From assembly GCA_934090735.1 (NCBI GenBank), contig CAKOJR010000004.1:62001-126000 (forward strand): a stretch of DNA of 64,000 nt. The letters run 5' to 3'. The notes beneath the pieces are model-generated. The model was not told the origin of the DNA and searched no databases. It saw only the letters and a program-made list of their open reading frames with translations. Position numbers and translations under genes: made by a program. Positions within the stretch are counted from its first letter, which is position 1; each line of letters opens with the position of its first letter. This DNA comes from an uncultured Bacilli bacterium (GTDB lineage Bacteria; Bacillota_I; Bacilli_A; RF39; UBA660). This document shows, piece after piece, positions 26,625 to 34,390 of this stretch.

Positions 26625-27484
26625 TCTTTAGGAAAATATGTTTCATAATCACTCTTTAATTTATTATTAGTCACGTGTGTATAAATTTGAGTGGTACTTA
26701 TATTTTCATGGCCAAGAAGTTCCTGAATAATTCTTAGGTCCGCACCATTTTTTAATAAATGAGTTGCAAATGTGTGTCGTAAGGTATGAGGAGAGATCTC
26801 TTTCTTTATACCTTTTTTTAATGCTTCTTTTTTTATAACCTTAAAAATAAACTGTCTACTTATCCTATCTCCCCTATTATTTATAAAAATATAATCAGTA
26901 AACTTTTTATTTATAAGAGGTCTGTAATTATTCATATAATCATTCATAATATTTATTGCATAATCACCAAGTGGAATAATTCTTTCCTTACTACCTTTTC
27001 CCATTATTCTAATTAAACATTCTTCACTATCATAATTAGGCGTCTTAATATTAACAAGCTCACTTATTCTTATTCCAGAAGAATATAAAAGTTCTAATAT
27101 AGTTTTATTACGAAAATCATAAGAAGACTTAATCTCAATATCTAATAATTTGCTAACTTCTTCTTCCGTCAAATACTCAGGCAAATGTTTAGCTAGTTTT
27201 GGCCTAGATACTTTATTTGCCGGATTACTTTTAACAATTCCTCTTTTAATATTATAATTAAAATAAGACTTTATCGCAGTAATTTTATGGGCAACAGTAG
27301 TACTTTGCATACCACCAATATACTTTAAATACTTTTCTAAATCTTCGGCATCAGACTCTAAAATATTCTTTTTTAAAAACTCTTCATACTTATTAAGATC
27401 ATTTATATAAGCACTAACTGTATTATCACTATAATTACGCTCATATTTTAAATAATTACGATAATTTTCTAAAGTTTCATTCAT
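26621..27484 (-). CDS. xerD: Tyrosine recombinase, XerC/XerD family
   Basis: 287 residues with the SAM-like N-terminal domain (YLKYERNYSDNTVSAYINDL) and a catalytic domain. Catalytic residues are in order: LLYSSGIRISELVNI (first Arg), the MGKGSKERIIPLG Lys hairpin, HTLRHTFATHLL (His and Arg), LLGHENISTTQIYTHV (His and Tyr). Xer enzymes resolve chromosome dimers at dif; the dif-like site is about 1.2 kb away. With one such gene visible I cannot say whether it is XerC or XerD or acts alone. A short cassette integrase is less likely because the length and N-terminus fit Xer. Confidence 0.88.
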   Translation of the reverse strand: MNETLENYRNYLKYERNYSDNTVSAYINDLNKYEEFLKKNILESDAEDLEKYLKYIGGMQSTTVAHKITAIKSYFNYNIKRGIVKSNPANKVSRPKLAKHLPEYLTEEEVSKLLDIEIKSSYDFRNKTILELLYSSGIRISELVNIKTPNYDSEECLIRIMGKGSKERIIPLGDYAINIMNDYMNNYRPLINKKFTDYIFINNRGDRISRQFIFKVIKKEALKKGIKKEISPHTLRHTFATHLLKNGADLRIIQELLGHENISTTQIYTHVTNNKLKSDYETYFPKD

Positions 27485-27562
27485 CTATCATCACAAATTA
27501 ATTATACATTTAACTTTAGTTTTTTTCAAATATAATATATAATATTAAAAGGAGGAAAACTT

Positions 27563-28756
27563 ATGGAGCTACTTGCTAATATATTAAGGCCAAAAAAGTT
27601 AAGTGATGTCATCGGCCAAAGCCATCTAGTTGGTAATGGCAAAGTTATCAGTAATCTTGTTCATAATAAGGTTCTTTTTTCAGTGATTTTATATGGTCCA
27701 CCTGGAACAGGCAAAACAAGTATCGCTAGTGCTATAGTTCATGAGCTTAATATGACCTACAGAACTCTTAATGCCGTAGTAAACAAAAAAGAAGATTTTG
27801 ATATTGTTATTGAAGAAGCCAAAATGAATGGCTCAATGATCTTAGTTATTGATGAGATTCACAGAATGAATAAAGATAAACAAGATATCTTACTTCCTTA
27901 TTTAGAAAGTGGTTTAATTACAGTTATCGGTCTTACTACATCAAATCCATATCATTCAATTAATCCAGCAATTCGTAGTAGATGTCAAATATTTGAACTT
28001 AAGCCATTAACTGTAGACGACATAATTGCAGGATTAAAAAAAGGAATTCAAAAATTAGATAATATAAGCATCGACGATGATACTATCAAATATATTGCTA
28101 ATTATTCCAACGGAGATCTAAGAAGCGCATTAAATCTCTTAGAAGTTTGTTATTATAGCTCAAACGATAAAAAAGTAACTAAAGAAGTTGTTACTACAGT
28201 CAGTGGTAAAGCTCCCCTATTTGCTGATAAAAACGATTCAGGATACTATGATACAATAAGTGCTTTTCAAAAATCTATTCGTGGTAGTGATGTTGATGCT
28301 GCTCTATACTATCTAGCAGTACTTTTAGAAGCTGGAGACCTAGATATTATTTTTAGAAGAATGACAGTTATCGCATATGAAGATATTGGTCTAGCTAATC
28401 CTGGAATTGGTCCTAAAGTGCACGCCGCAATCGAAGCTGTTAAACTCCTTGGTATGCCAGAAGGCAGAATCCCATTAAGTGTTGTCATAACTGAAATGGC
28501 CCTATCACCAAAAAGTAATACAGCTCATGTTGCCCTAGATAGAGCAATAAATGTAGTTCGTAAAGGTGGTGCAGGTAAAGTACCTAGTCATATTAGAACA
28601 AATTGTCCCCAATATAAGTATCCCCATGATTATCCTAAATATTATGTTAAACAGCAATACTTACCAGATAATCTAGTAAATACAAAATTTTATACCCCAC
28701 ACTTTAATAAATATGAAAATGGCCTAAATAAGGTCAATGAGGAGATGAAAAAGTAA
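27563..28756 (+). CDS. rarA: Replication-associated recombination protein A (RarA/MgsA) AAA+ ATPase
   Basis: Clamp-loader-like ATPase acting at stalled replication forks. Starts MELLANILRPKKLSDVIGQ; Walker A GPPGTGKTS near residue 50; Walker B VIDEIHRMN; sensor TTSNP; arginine finger region PAIRSRCQIF. The C-terminal tetramerisation part has RRMTVIAYEDIGLANP and ALSPKSNTAHVALD. 397 residues, slightly short but normal for the family. AAAGGAGG gives a strong ribosome site. The stop overlaps gpsA by one base (TAATG), so both are translated together. Confidence 0.93.
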   Translation: MELLANILRPKKLSDVIGQSHLVGNGKVISNLVHNKVLFSVILYGPPGTGKTSIASAIVHELNMTYRTLNAVVNKKEDFDIVIEEAKMNGSMILVIDEIHRMNKDKQDILLPYLESGLITVIGLTTSNPYHSINPAIRSRCQIFELKPLTVDDIIAGLKKGIQKLDNISIDDDTIKYIANYSNGDLRSALNLLEVCYYSSNDKKVTKEVVTTVSGKAPLFADKNDSGYYDTISAFQKSIRGSDVDAALYYLAVLLEAGDLDIIFRRMTVIAYEDIGLANPGIGPKVHAAIEAVKLLGMPEGRIPLSVVITEMALSPKSNTAHVALDRAINVVRKGGAGKVPSHIRTNCPQYKYPHDYPKYYVKQQYLPDNLVNTKFYTPHFNKYENGLNKVNEEMKK

Positions 28757-29721
28757 TGAAATGTGTAGTTATAGGTTCAGGAGCTTTTGGCTTTGCTATT
28801 GCCCTTAATTTGCTTAAAAACGGTAATGATGTAACAGCATGGTGCAGTAGTAATGATAAACTAAATGAAATACAAGGTGGTATGGAGATTATTTCCGGAA
28901 TAAAAACACCTAAAAAAATGAAATTTACTGACAATATAGAAGAAGCTGTAAAAGATAAAGATGTTATTTATTTAATGACAAGTGCTAAGTATATTGGTGA
29001 TGTAACAAAAAAGATTGATAAATATGCTAAAAAAGATGCGGTTTACTGTATTGGTAGTAAGGGTATTGAACAAGGAAGCTGTGAGTTTGTTCATGAAGTA
29101 TTTAAGAAGAATTCTAGTAGTAATAATTATGCTGTTATATCTGGCCCAAGTTTTGCAGTAGATTTAGCGAGTGGTGAGCCGATTGGCTTTAGTTTGGCAG
29201 CATCAAACAAAAGAACTTCCAAATTAATAATAGATACCCTATCAAGTAATAGTGTTAAATTAAGAAAAAGTACAGACATGATTGGTGTTGAACTTTGTGG
29301 TTCGATTAAAAATGTCATTGCAGTAGCAGCAGGTATTATTACTGGTCTTGGTTATAATGAGTCTACTAGAAGCTTCTTAATAGTTGAATCTATGCATGAT
29401 ATTAAATGGCTTATAAAAGTTCTTGGTGGCAGAAAAAAAACAATACTTAGTTTTGCTGGTATTGGAGACTTACTTCTAACTTGTACAAGCGTTAAAAGTA
29501 GAAACTACTCTTATGGTATCCTTTTAGGTAAAAAAGATTTTGAAGGTGCCAAAAAATATCTAGAAACAACTACAGTTGAAGGATATTACACTCTAAAAAG
29601 TATCTATACCCTACTTAACAGAAAGAAAATAAAAATGCCAGTAGTAGACTTGATATATGATATTGTTATGAAAAACGATGATCCAGAAAAACTAGCATCA
29701 TTCTTAATTAATAAAGATTAA
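28756..29721 (+). CDS. gpsA: Glycerol-3-phosphate dehydrogenase [NAD(P)+]
   Basis: Reduces dihydroxyacetone phosphate to sn-glycerol-3-phosphate for phospholipids. The N-terminal Rossmann motif is VIGSGAFGFAIALNL. SKGIEQGS and ISGPSFAVDLASGEP are the substrate-site segments; ELCGSIKNVIAVAAGI has the catalytic Lys; GIGDLLLTCTSVKSRNYSYG is the conserved C-terminal segment. 321 residues, normal. Co-translated with rarA. A short unknown gene follows 21 nt later. Confidence 0.94.
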   Translation: MKCVVIGSGAFGFAIALNLLKNGNDVTAWCSSNDKLNEIQGGMEIISGIKTPKKMKFTDNIEEAVKDKDVIYLMTSAKYIGDVTKKIDKYAKKDAVYCIGSKGIEQGSCEFVHEVFKKNSSSNNYAVISGPSFAVDLASGEPIGFSLAASNKRTSKLIIDTLSSNSVKLRKSTDMIGVELCGSIKNVIAVAAGIITGLGYNESTRSFLIVESMHDIKWLIKVLGGRKKTILSFAGIGDLLLTCTSVKSRNYSYGILLGKKDFEGAKKYLETTTVEGYYTLKSIYTLLNRKKIKMPVVDLIYDIVMKNDDPEKLASFLINKD

Positions 29722-29742
29722 ATAAATATTTATAGGGGATTT

Positions 29743-30402
29743 ATGGATAGTAATGTAAGTTTATACATTTTAAAAAAAGCTTTAGAAGGAGAAGATCCTA
29801 GAAGTTTTATATGCACAAACACTAGTAACAATTTAATGCAAGATATTAGCGCTTTAAATGATAGTAAAAATTTAGTTAGAATAACAATTAGTACTGATGA
29901 ATTAATGCTAGCGGGCATTGATAAAATAACAGATAACGATGAACAAATTACCAGAATAAAGCAAGAATGTTTATATGAACACTTATTAGTTACTTTAATA
30001 CTTAAAAGTATATTTGAAAGATTTCCCAATATTGAAGTTATAGGCATTAATAAAAACACAATTAATGATGCTCTTCTACTACTTAAAAATCCTAATAACA
30101 TCAGTAATAATAGCATTCTATTAATGAGATATCATTTAGATGCTTTTACTAGATATTTAAAAGAAACATATAACCTTTCTATAAATATTAATATAATAAT
30201 TAAAGATATTCCATTATGTTTACAACGTATTATCAATTTATATGTAAATGATAGATTTTCTTTTAGAACCATTCTATTTACACCTAACGAAGACTTAATA
30301 ACTTACTATGACTCTAATGGCATATTACTAGAAAATGTTCATGATTACCATAGATTAGATTTAAAAGGTATAAGTACACTAAAAAAATCTCAAAATAAAT
30401 GA
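29743..30402 (+). CDS. Unknown protein after gpsA
   Basis: 219 residues, soluble, helical, no cysteine motif, no membrane helix and no motif I recognise. EGEDPRSFICTN near the start and IKDIPLCLQRIINLYV in the last third are its most distinctive parts. GGGG lies 5 nt before the ATG and the gap to gpsA is 21 nt, so it is the third gene of the rarA-gpsA unit. The unit ends at a terminator shared with tcdA. No function proposed. Confidence 0.7.
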   Translation: MDSNVSLYILKKALEGEDPRSFICTNTSNNLMQDISALNDSKNLVRITISTDELMLAGIDKITDNDEQITRIKQECLYEHLLVTLILKSIFERFPNIEVIGINKNTINDALLLLKNPNNISNNSILLMRYHLDAFTRYLKETYNLSININIIIKDIPLCLQRIINLYVNDRFSFRTILFTPNEDLITYYDSNGILLENVHDYHRLDLKGISTLKKSQNK

Positions 30403-30412
30403 GATTTTTTTA
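30382..30412. terminator. Bidirectional terminator between convergent units
   Basis: AAAAAATCTC (30382-30391) pairs with GAGATTTTTT (30401-30410), A-rich before and T-rich after, so it works for the plus-strand unknown gene and, in reverse, for tcdA. Confidence 0.75.
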
Positions 30413-30430
30413 TATTAAAACATTATTCTT

Positions 30431-31102
30431 TCAATTATTTTCTATAATATCACTAATTACATATGATGCACAAAGCAAACCAGATGTTGCTGGCATATAT
30501 GCTATAGTGCCTAATTTAGTGCCGTTTTTGATTACTTTTTCATCACTTGATACTACTTTAAATTTCGTCATTATTTTTTCATCTTTTATCCTTTTGCGAA
30601 TTATTTTAGCAAGTGGGTCATAAGAAGTCTTATCAATAGTAGTAATCTTAAATCTAGTCATATCCATCTTATTAGCTGTTCCCATAGAAGAAATTAATTT
30701 ATATTTATCAGCATTCTTTATAAGAAGCATCTTTAAGTTTAAATCATCACATGCATCAATAACATAATCGTATTCATCTATTTTAAGCAAAGAAAAATTA
30801 TCTTCGGTAATAAACTCATTAATAACTCTTAAATTAATATCTGGGTTTATCTCTAATGCTCTTGTTTGAGCTACTAATGCTTTAGGTTTTCCAACAACAT
30901 TTTGTTTAGATATTATTTGTCTATTTAAATTACTAAGCTCAACTACATCACCATCAACTATTGTTAAGTTATGGATTCCCGATCTAACTAATGTCTCTAA
31001 AACATAGCCACCTACTCCGCCCAAACCAACGATTAAAATATTTGCATTTTTTAATTTATCTACTTTATCTTTCCCAATTAAAGTTATTAATCTCTCGAAC
31101 AT
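30431..31102 (-). CDS. tcdA: tRNA threonylcarbamoyladenosine dehydratase (ThiF/MoeB family)
   Basis: E1-like adenylating enzyme that cyclises t6A37 of tRNA to ct6A. ILIVGLGGVGGYVLETLVRSG is the nucleotide motif; IVDGDVVELSNLNRQ is the family hallmark, followed by KPKALVAQTRALEINP. YVIDACDD is the metal/ATP strand. The typical C-terminal DPLAKIIRKRIK and MPATSGLLCASYVI are present. 223 residues. The frame runs on upstream to a GTG at 31183, but AAAGGAG sets the start at ATG 31102. The 6S RNA gene lies immediately upstream on the same strand, which, as I recall, is also so in Bacillus (yrvM-bsrA). Confidence 0.88.
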   Translation of the reverse strand: MFERLITLIGKDKVDKLKNANILIVGLGGVGGYVLETLVRSGIHNLTIVDGDVVELSNLNRQIISKQNVVGKPKALVAQTRALEINPDINLRVINEFITEDNFSLLKIDEYDYVIDACDDLNLKMLLIKNADKYKLISSMGTANKMDMTRFKITTIDKTSYDPLAKIIRKRIKDEKIMTKFKVVSSDEKVIKNGTKLGTIAYMPATSGLLCASYVISDIIENN

Positions 31103-31121
31103 ATATTCTCCTTTAAAATTA

Positions 31122-31287
31122 TAATAAAACCTAGAAGACAGCCGCAGTGATAAAAACCCGCGCGCACGCAAGGTGGGCATCACATAGACAGCTTTAGGAT
31201 CCTAGGCAAGCTAGTTTTCTACACCACTGCTAATTAGATTCCCAATATTCACCATTAGTCGGTTTTATATTTGACCATCTTCTAGGT
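31122..31287 (-). ncRNA. ssrS: 6S RNA
   Basis: On the minus strand ACCTAGAAGA (31287-31278) pairs perfectly with TCTTCTAGGT (31138-31129), giving a closing stem of about 159 nt span. Inside, a 5' bubble leads to GCAGTG…CACTGC and a long terminal stem. The 3' part, CACCTTGCG…GGGTTTTTATCACTGCGG, lines up with the CACCTTG…GGGTT…CTGCGG part of E. coli 6S RNA as I remember it. A perfect TATAAT (31299-31294) stands 7 nt before the 5' end and a U-rich run follows the closing stem. The tcdA neighbour matches the Bacillus location. GC is clearly higher than in nearby DNA. 6S RNA binds RNA polymerase with the housekeeping sigma factor. Confidence 0.75.
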
Positions 31288-31337
31288 AATTTAATTATAT
31301 CATTAATCTTAATATTTTAAAAGCTTATTTTATATTT

Positions 31338-32306
31338 TTAAAACAATTCCTTAGTTCCATCAGTATAAACTATTTCAACTTGCTTAATATTATATACTCC
31401 AGAATCAGTTTTTTCTTTATCCGCATAAGTAATTTTATCTACTACCTTATTATTATATTTTGCAAATAAAGAATAAGTAATGCTATTAATATCATCTGTA
31501 TAAAGCAAATATAGTTCATTATTACTATCTAAAAATAATATATATTTTCCCTTATCACTATTAATTTGCATATATTCTTTAACAACAAGCTTTTTATTAT
31601 TGTCACTAAGAATGTTTAATTTTTCATTATTATCAAAATATACTATATTGTTAGCATCATTTATTAACAAAAGATTATTATTATTCTCTGAATCGCATAC
31701 ACCAAAATTTGTTGAATTATAATACCCAAGTAAAAAACTAATATCTATACCTTGTGAATTATAAATTTCATTATCGGTTTTTATAAATAATTCAGAACTT
31801 GGTTCACAATAAATTGTTGGTGTTGTAAAAAATCCAATCCCGTTAACAACTTCACTATTAAATTTAATTTCTTGAAATAAATCTTTTTGGCTTATATCTG
31901 CAAGGTCGTTATTATAATAAACCTTATTATTTTCAGTTAAAACAGCAGCAGCTCTATTCATAACACATGAATCATTAAACACAAAATTTTTAATTTTTTC
32001 GTTATTGCCTATGTTAATTTCTTCTGCGTGACCTTCATCTTCAATATATAATTTTCCGTTTTCTACAAATACATTATCTCCACAAGTTGATTCAAAACCT
32101 CTTTTACCAAAATCATTACTTGTTTCAAAACTAATAGCATCGCCTTTGCTTGTTTCACTTACATCAAATAATAACTTATTAACTATTTTTTTACTAGAAA
32201 TTTTTAAAGTATTATCATCATGTAACTTAACAAATATTGCTGTCAAACTCCCAAGTACTATAACAATCACTAAACAAACTATTAAAACAATTTTATTCTT
32301 TTTCAT
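31338..32306 (-). CDS. Membrane-anchored unknown extracellular protein
   Basis: 322 residues with a short basic N-terminus (MKKNK) and one membrane helix (residues 6-28); the rest is outside the cell. The body is beta-rich with repeated short Asn/Asp-turn units such as TENNKVYYNND, KTDNEIYNSQG, NDANNIVYFDNN and DSNNELYLLYTDD, which look like blades of a propeller or RCC1-like fold. No catalytic motif seen. AAAAAGGG precedes the ATG. It lies between thrS and the 6S RNA gene. Confidence 0.65.
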   Translation of the reverse strand: MKKNKIVLIVCLVIVIVLGSLTAIFVKLHDDNTLKISSKKIVNKLLFDVSETSKGDAISFETSNDFGKRGFESTCGDNVFVENGKLYIEDEGHAEEINIGNNEKIKNFVFNDSCVMNRAAAVLTENNKVYYNNDLADISQKDLFQEIKFNSEVVNGIGFFTTPTIYCEPSSELFIKTDNEIYNSQGIDISFLLGYYNSTNFGVCDSENNNNLLLINDANNIVYFDNNEKLNILSDNNKKLVVKEYMQINSDKGKYILFLDSNNELYLLYTDDINSITYSLFAKYNNKVVDKITYADKEKTDSGVYNIKQVEIVYTDGTKELF

Positions 32307-32336
32307 TAAATTTTCCCTTTTTATACTTATACAATT

Positions 32337-34100
32337 TTATAAGTTTTGTTCCTTATTTTTAATACATTCATTAACTTTACTAATAAATTCATCTATAGAG
32401 CAAGTAATTGTTTCTTGTTTGCCATACTCTCTATAACTGATTTGATTATTATCTTTTTCATTATCACCAAGAACAAGAGTTAGAGGGTTCTTTTTAGTTT
32501 GACTCTCTCTCATCTTATAGCCAATCTTTTCATTACGATCATCTACTTCTACTCTAACGTTATTATCCTTTAATAACTTACATATTTTATCAGCATATTC
32601 TAAATGTAAGTCTGTATTTACTGGAATAATATTAACTTGTAATGGAGCAAGCCATAATGGGAATGCACCTTTAGTCTCTTCAATAATAAATGCGGTAAAT
32701 CTATCAAATGTTCCAAAGATAGCTCTATGAAGAACTACTGGAATTTGTTTCTCACCCTTATTATCAATATAAGATAAATCAAATCTTCTAGGAAGTAAGA
32801 AATCTAACTGACAAGTTGATAAAGTTACTTCTGGTCCTACTGCAGGTTTAACTTCAACATCTAATTTAGGTCCATAAAACGCAGCTTCACCTTTAGCTTC
32901 AAAGTATTCAACTTCTAAATCATTAAGTACTTCTCTAAGCTTATTTTCAGCCATATCCCACATTTCATCATCGTCAAAATATTTTTCTTTGTCTTCTTTA
33001 TCTCTTAAAGATAATCTAAATTTATAATTTTTAATACCAAAGTCTTTATAAACATCTAAGATTAAACTTACAACCTTTTTAAATTCATCACCAATCTGTT
33101 CTGGAGTTACAAATAAGTGAGCATCGTTTTGGCACATACATCTAACTCTTTCAAGACCTTTAACAGCGCCACTTGCTTCATATCTAAAGTCAGTTGCAAA
33201 TTCGCCAATTCTAATTGGTAAGTCTCTATAAGAGTGAAGTTTATTCTTATAAACAAGCATATGATGAGGACAGTTCATTGGTCTTAATACAAATTCTTCA
33301 TCATCAACTTTCATCATTGGGAACATATTCTCTTTATAATGATCCCAGTGTCCACTAGTCTTATATAAGTTAACTGTACCAACGCATGGAGTATATACAT
33401 GATTATATCCTAACTTTTGTTCTTTATCATAGATATAATTTTCTAGTTGTTTTCTTATAATAGCTCCATTTGGTAGCCATAATGGCATACCAGCACCAAC
33501 TAGTTCATCAGTCATGAATATTTCCATATCTTTACCAATTTTACGATGATCTCTTTGTTTAGCTTCTTCTATTTCAGCAAGGCACTTTTCTAAATCTTCT
33601 TCGTTAGTAAAGCAAACACCATAAATTCTTTGAAGCATCTTATTTTTAGCGTCACCCTTCCAGTATGCACCAGATACCTTCAAAAGTTTAAAATACTTAA
33701 GTTCTTTAACTGTAGCAACATGAGGCCCACGGCAAAGGTCAGTAAAATCTCCTTGAGTATACATTGAAATAACTGTGTTATCTTCATCCATACGGCTTAT
33801 TAAATCAATCTTATAAGGATCATCCTTAAACTTTTCTAGAGCCTCCATTTTAGTAATTTCCTCACGAACAATTCTCTTACCATCTTTACTAATTTTCTTC
33901 ATTTCTTTTTCAATCTTAGGTAGGTCATCATTTGTTAAAGTTACATCACCCAAATCAATATCATAATAGAATCCATCATCAATAACAGGTCCTACCCAGA
34001 ATTTAGCATTTGGATATAAATGCTTTACAGCTTGTGCTAGTAAATGAGCACAACTATGGTTTAATACATGAAGTTCTTCATTTTCTTTAATATTTATCAT
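32337..34100 (-). CDS. thrS: Threonyl-tRNA synthetase, lacking the TGS domain
   Basis: Charges tRNA-Thr. The editing-domain HxxxH is [16 protein letters not shown], near residue 15. The class II core has [23 protein letters not shown] with the zinc-site Cys, then [31 protein letters not shown] and motif 3 [14 protein letters not shown]. The anticodon domain is last. 587 residues: the N-terminal TGS domain (about 60 residues) is absent, since ATG 34100 has a strong GGAGG site and the upstream frame reads through the T-box leader. It is controlled by the T-box just upstream. Confidence 0.95.
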   Translation of the reverse strand: MINIKENEELHVLNHSCAHLLAQAVKHLYPNAKFWVGPVIDDGFYYDIDLGDVTLTNDDLPKIEKEMKKISKDGKRIVREEITKMEALEKFKDDPYKIDLISRMDEDNTVISMYTQGDFTDLCRGPHVATVKELKYFKLLKVSGAYWKGDAKNKMLQRIYGVCFTNEEDLEKCLAEIEEAKQRDHRKIGKDMEIFMTDELVGAGMPLWLPNGAIIRKQLENYIYDKEQKLGYNHVYTPCVGTVNLYKTSGHWDHYKENMFPMMKVDDEEFVLRPMNCPHHMLVYKNKLHSYRDLPIRIGEFATDFRYEASGAVKGLERVRCMCQNDAHLFVTPEQIGDEFKKVVSLILDVYKDFGIKNYKFRLSLRDKEDKEKYFDDDEMWDMAENKLREVLNDLEVEYFEAKGEAAFYGPKLDVEVKPAVGPEVTLSTCQLDFLLPRRFDLSYIDNKGEKQIPVVLHRAIFGTFDRFTAFIIEETKGAFPLWLAPLQVNIIPVNTDLHLEYADKICKLLKDNNVRVEVDDRNEKIGYKMRESQTKKNPLTLVLGDNEKDNNQISYREYGKQETITCSIDEFISKVNECIKNKEQNL

Positions 34101-34118
34101 AAAATCCTCCTTCTTAGT

Positions 34119-34366
34119 TAAAAAAACTCCTGCCATAATTAGCAGGAGTGCATAAACACGGTACCATCCATTTTTACCTTTATTTAAGTAACGGCTCATC
34201 ACCGGGGTTCTTTTTCAAGACCAGTTCATAGGTAGTAACAAATACTCTTTCTTAAGTTATCTTTCACCATCATAACTTCGCTAAATAAGATTAAGAATAA
34301 TGCCATGTCCTAATCAAAACTTTTTTAACTACCAACAAGTTTAGCACAATTTATCATTCATTTCAA
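34119..34366 (-). promoter_or_regulatory. T-box leader and promoter of thrS
   Basis: Promoter: TTGAAA (34366-34361), 17 nt, TAAACT (34343-34338). The leader contains ATGGATGGTACCGTG (around 34171-34157), a clear T-box sequence, and a terminator stem ACTCCTGC…GCAGGAGT (34149-34127) followed by a T run. Uncharged tRNA-Thr would stabilise the antiterminator and switch thrS on. I could not assign the specifier codon with certainty; the downstream gene implies threonine. Confidence 0.88.
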
Positions 34367-34390
34367 GTCCCATAAGATAATTATAAACGT

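Noticed and set aside
30431..31183. Long form of TcdA starting at GTG 31183
   Set aside because: The extra 27 codons lie in the 6S RNA gene; AAAGGAG directly precedes ATG 31102.
34101..34202. N-terminal extension of ThrRS to 34202
   Set aside because: This stretch is the T-box antiterminator and terminator; a strong GGAGG precedes ATG 34100.
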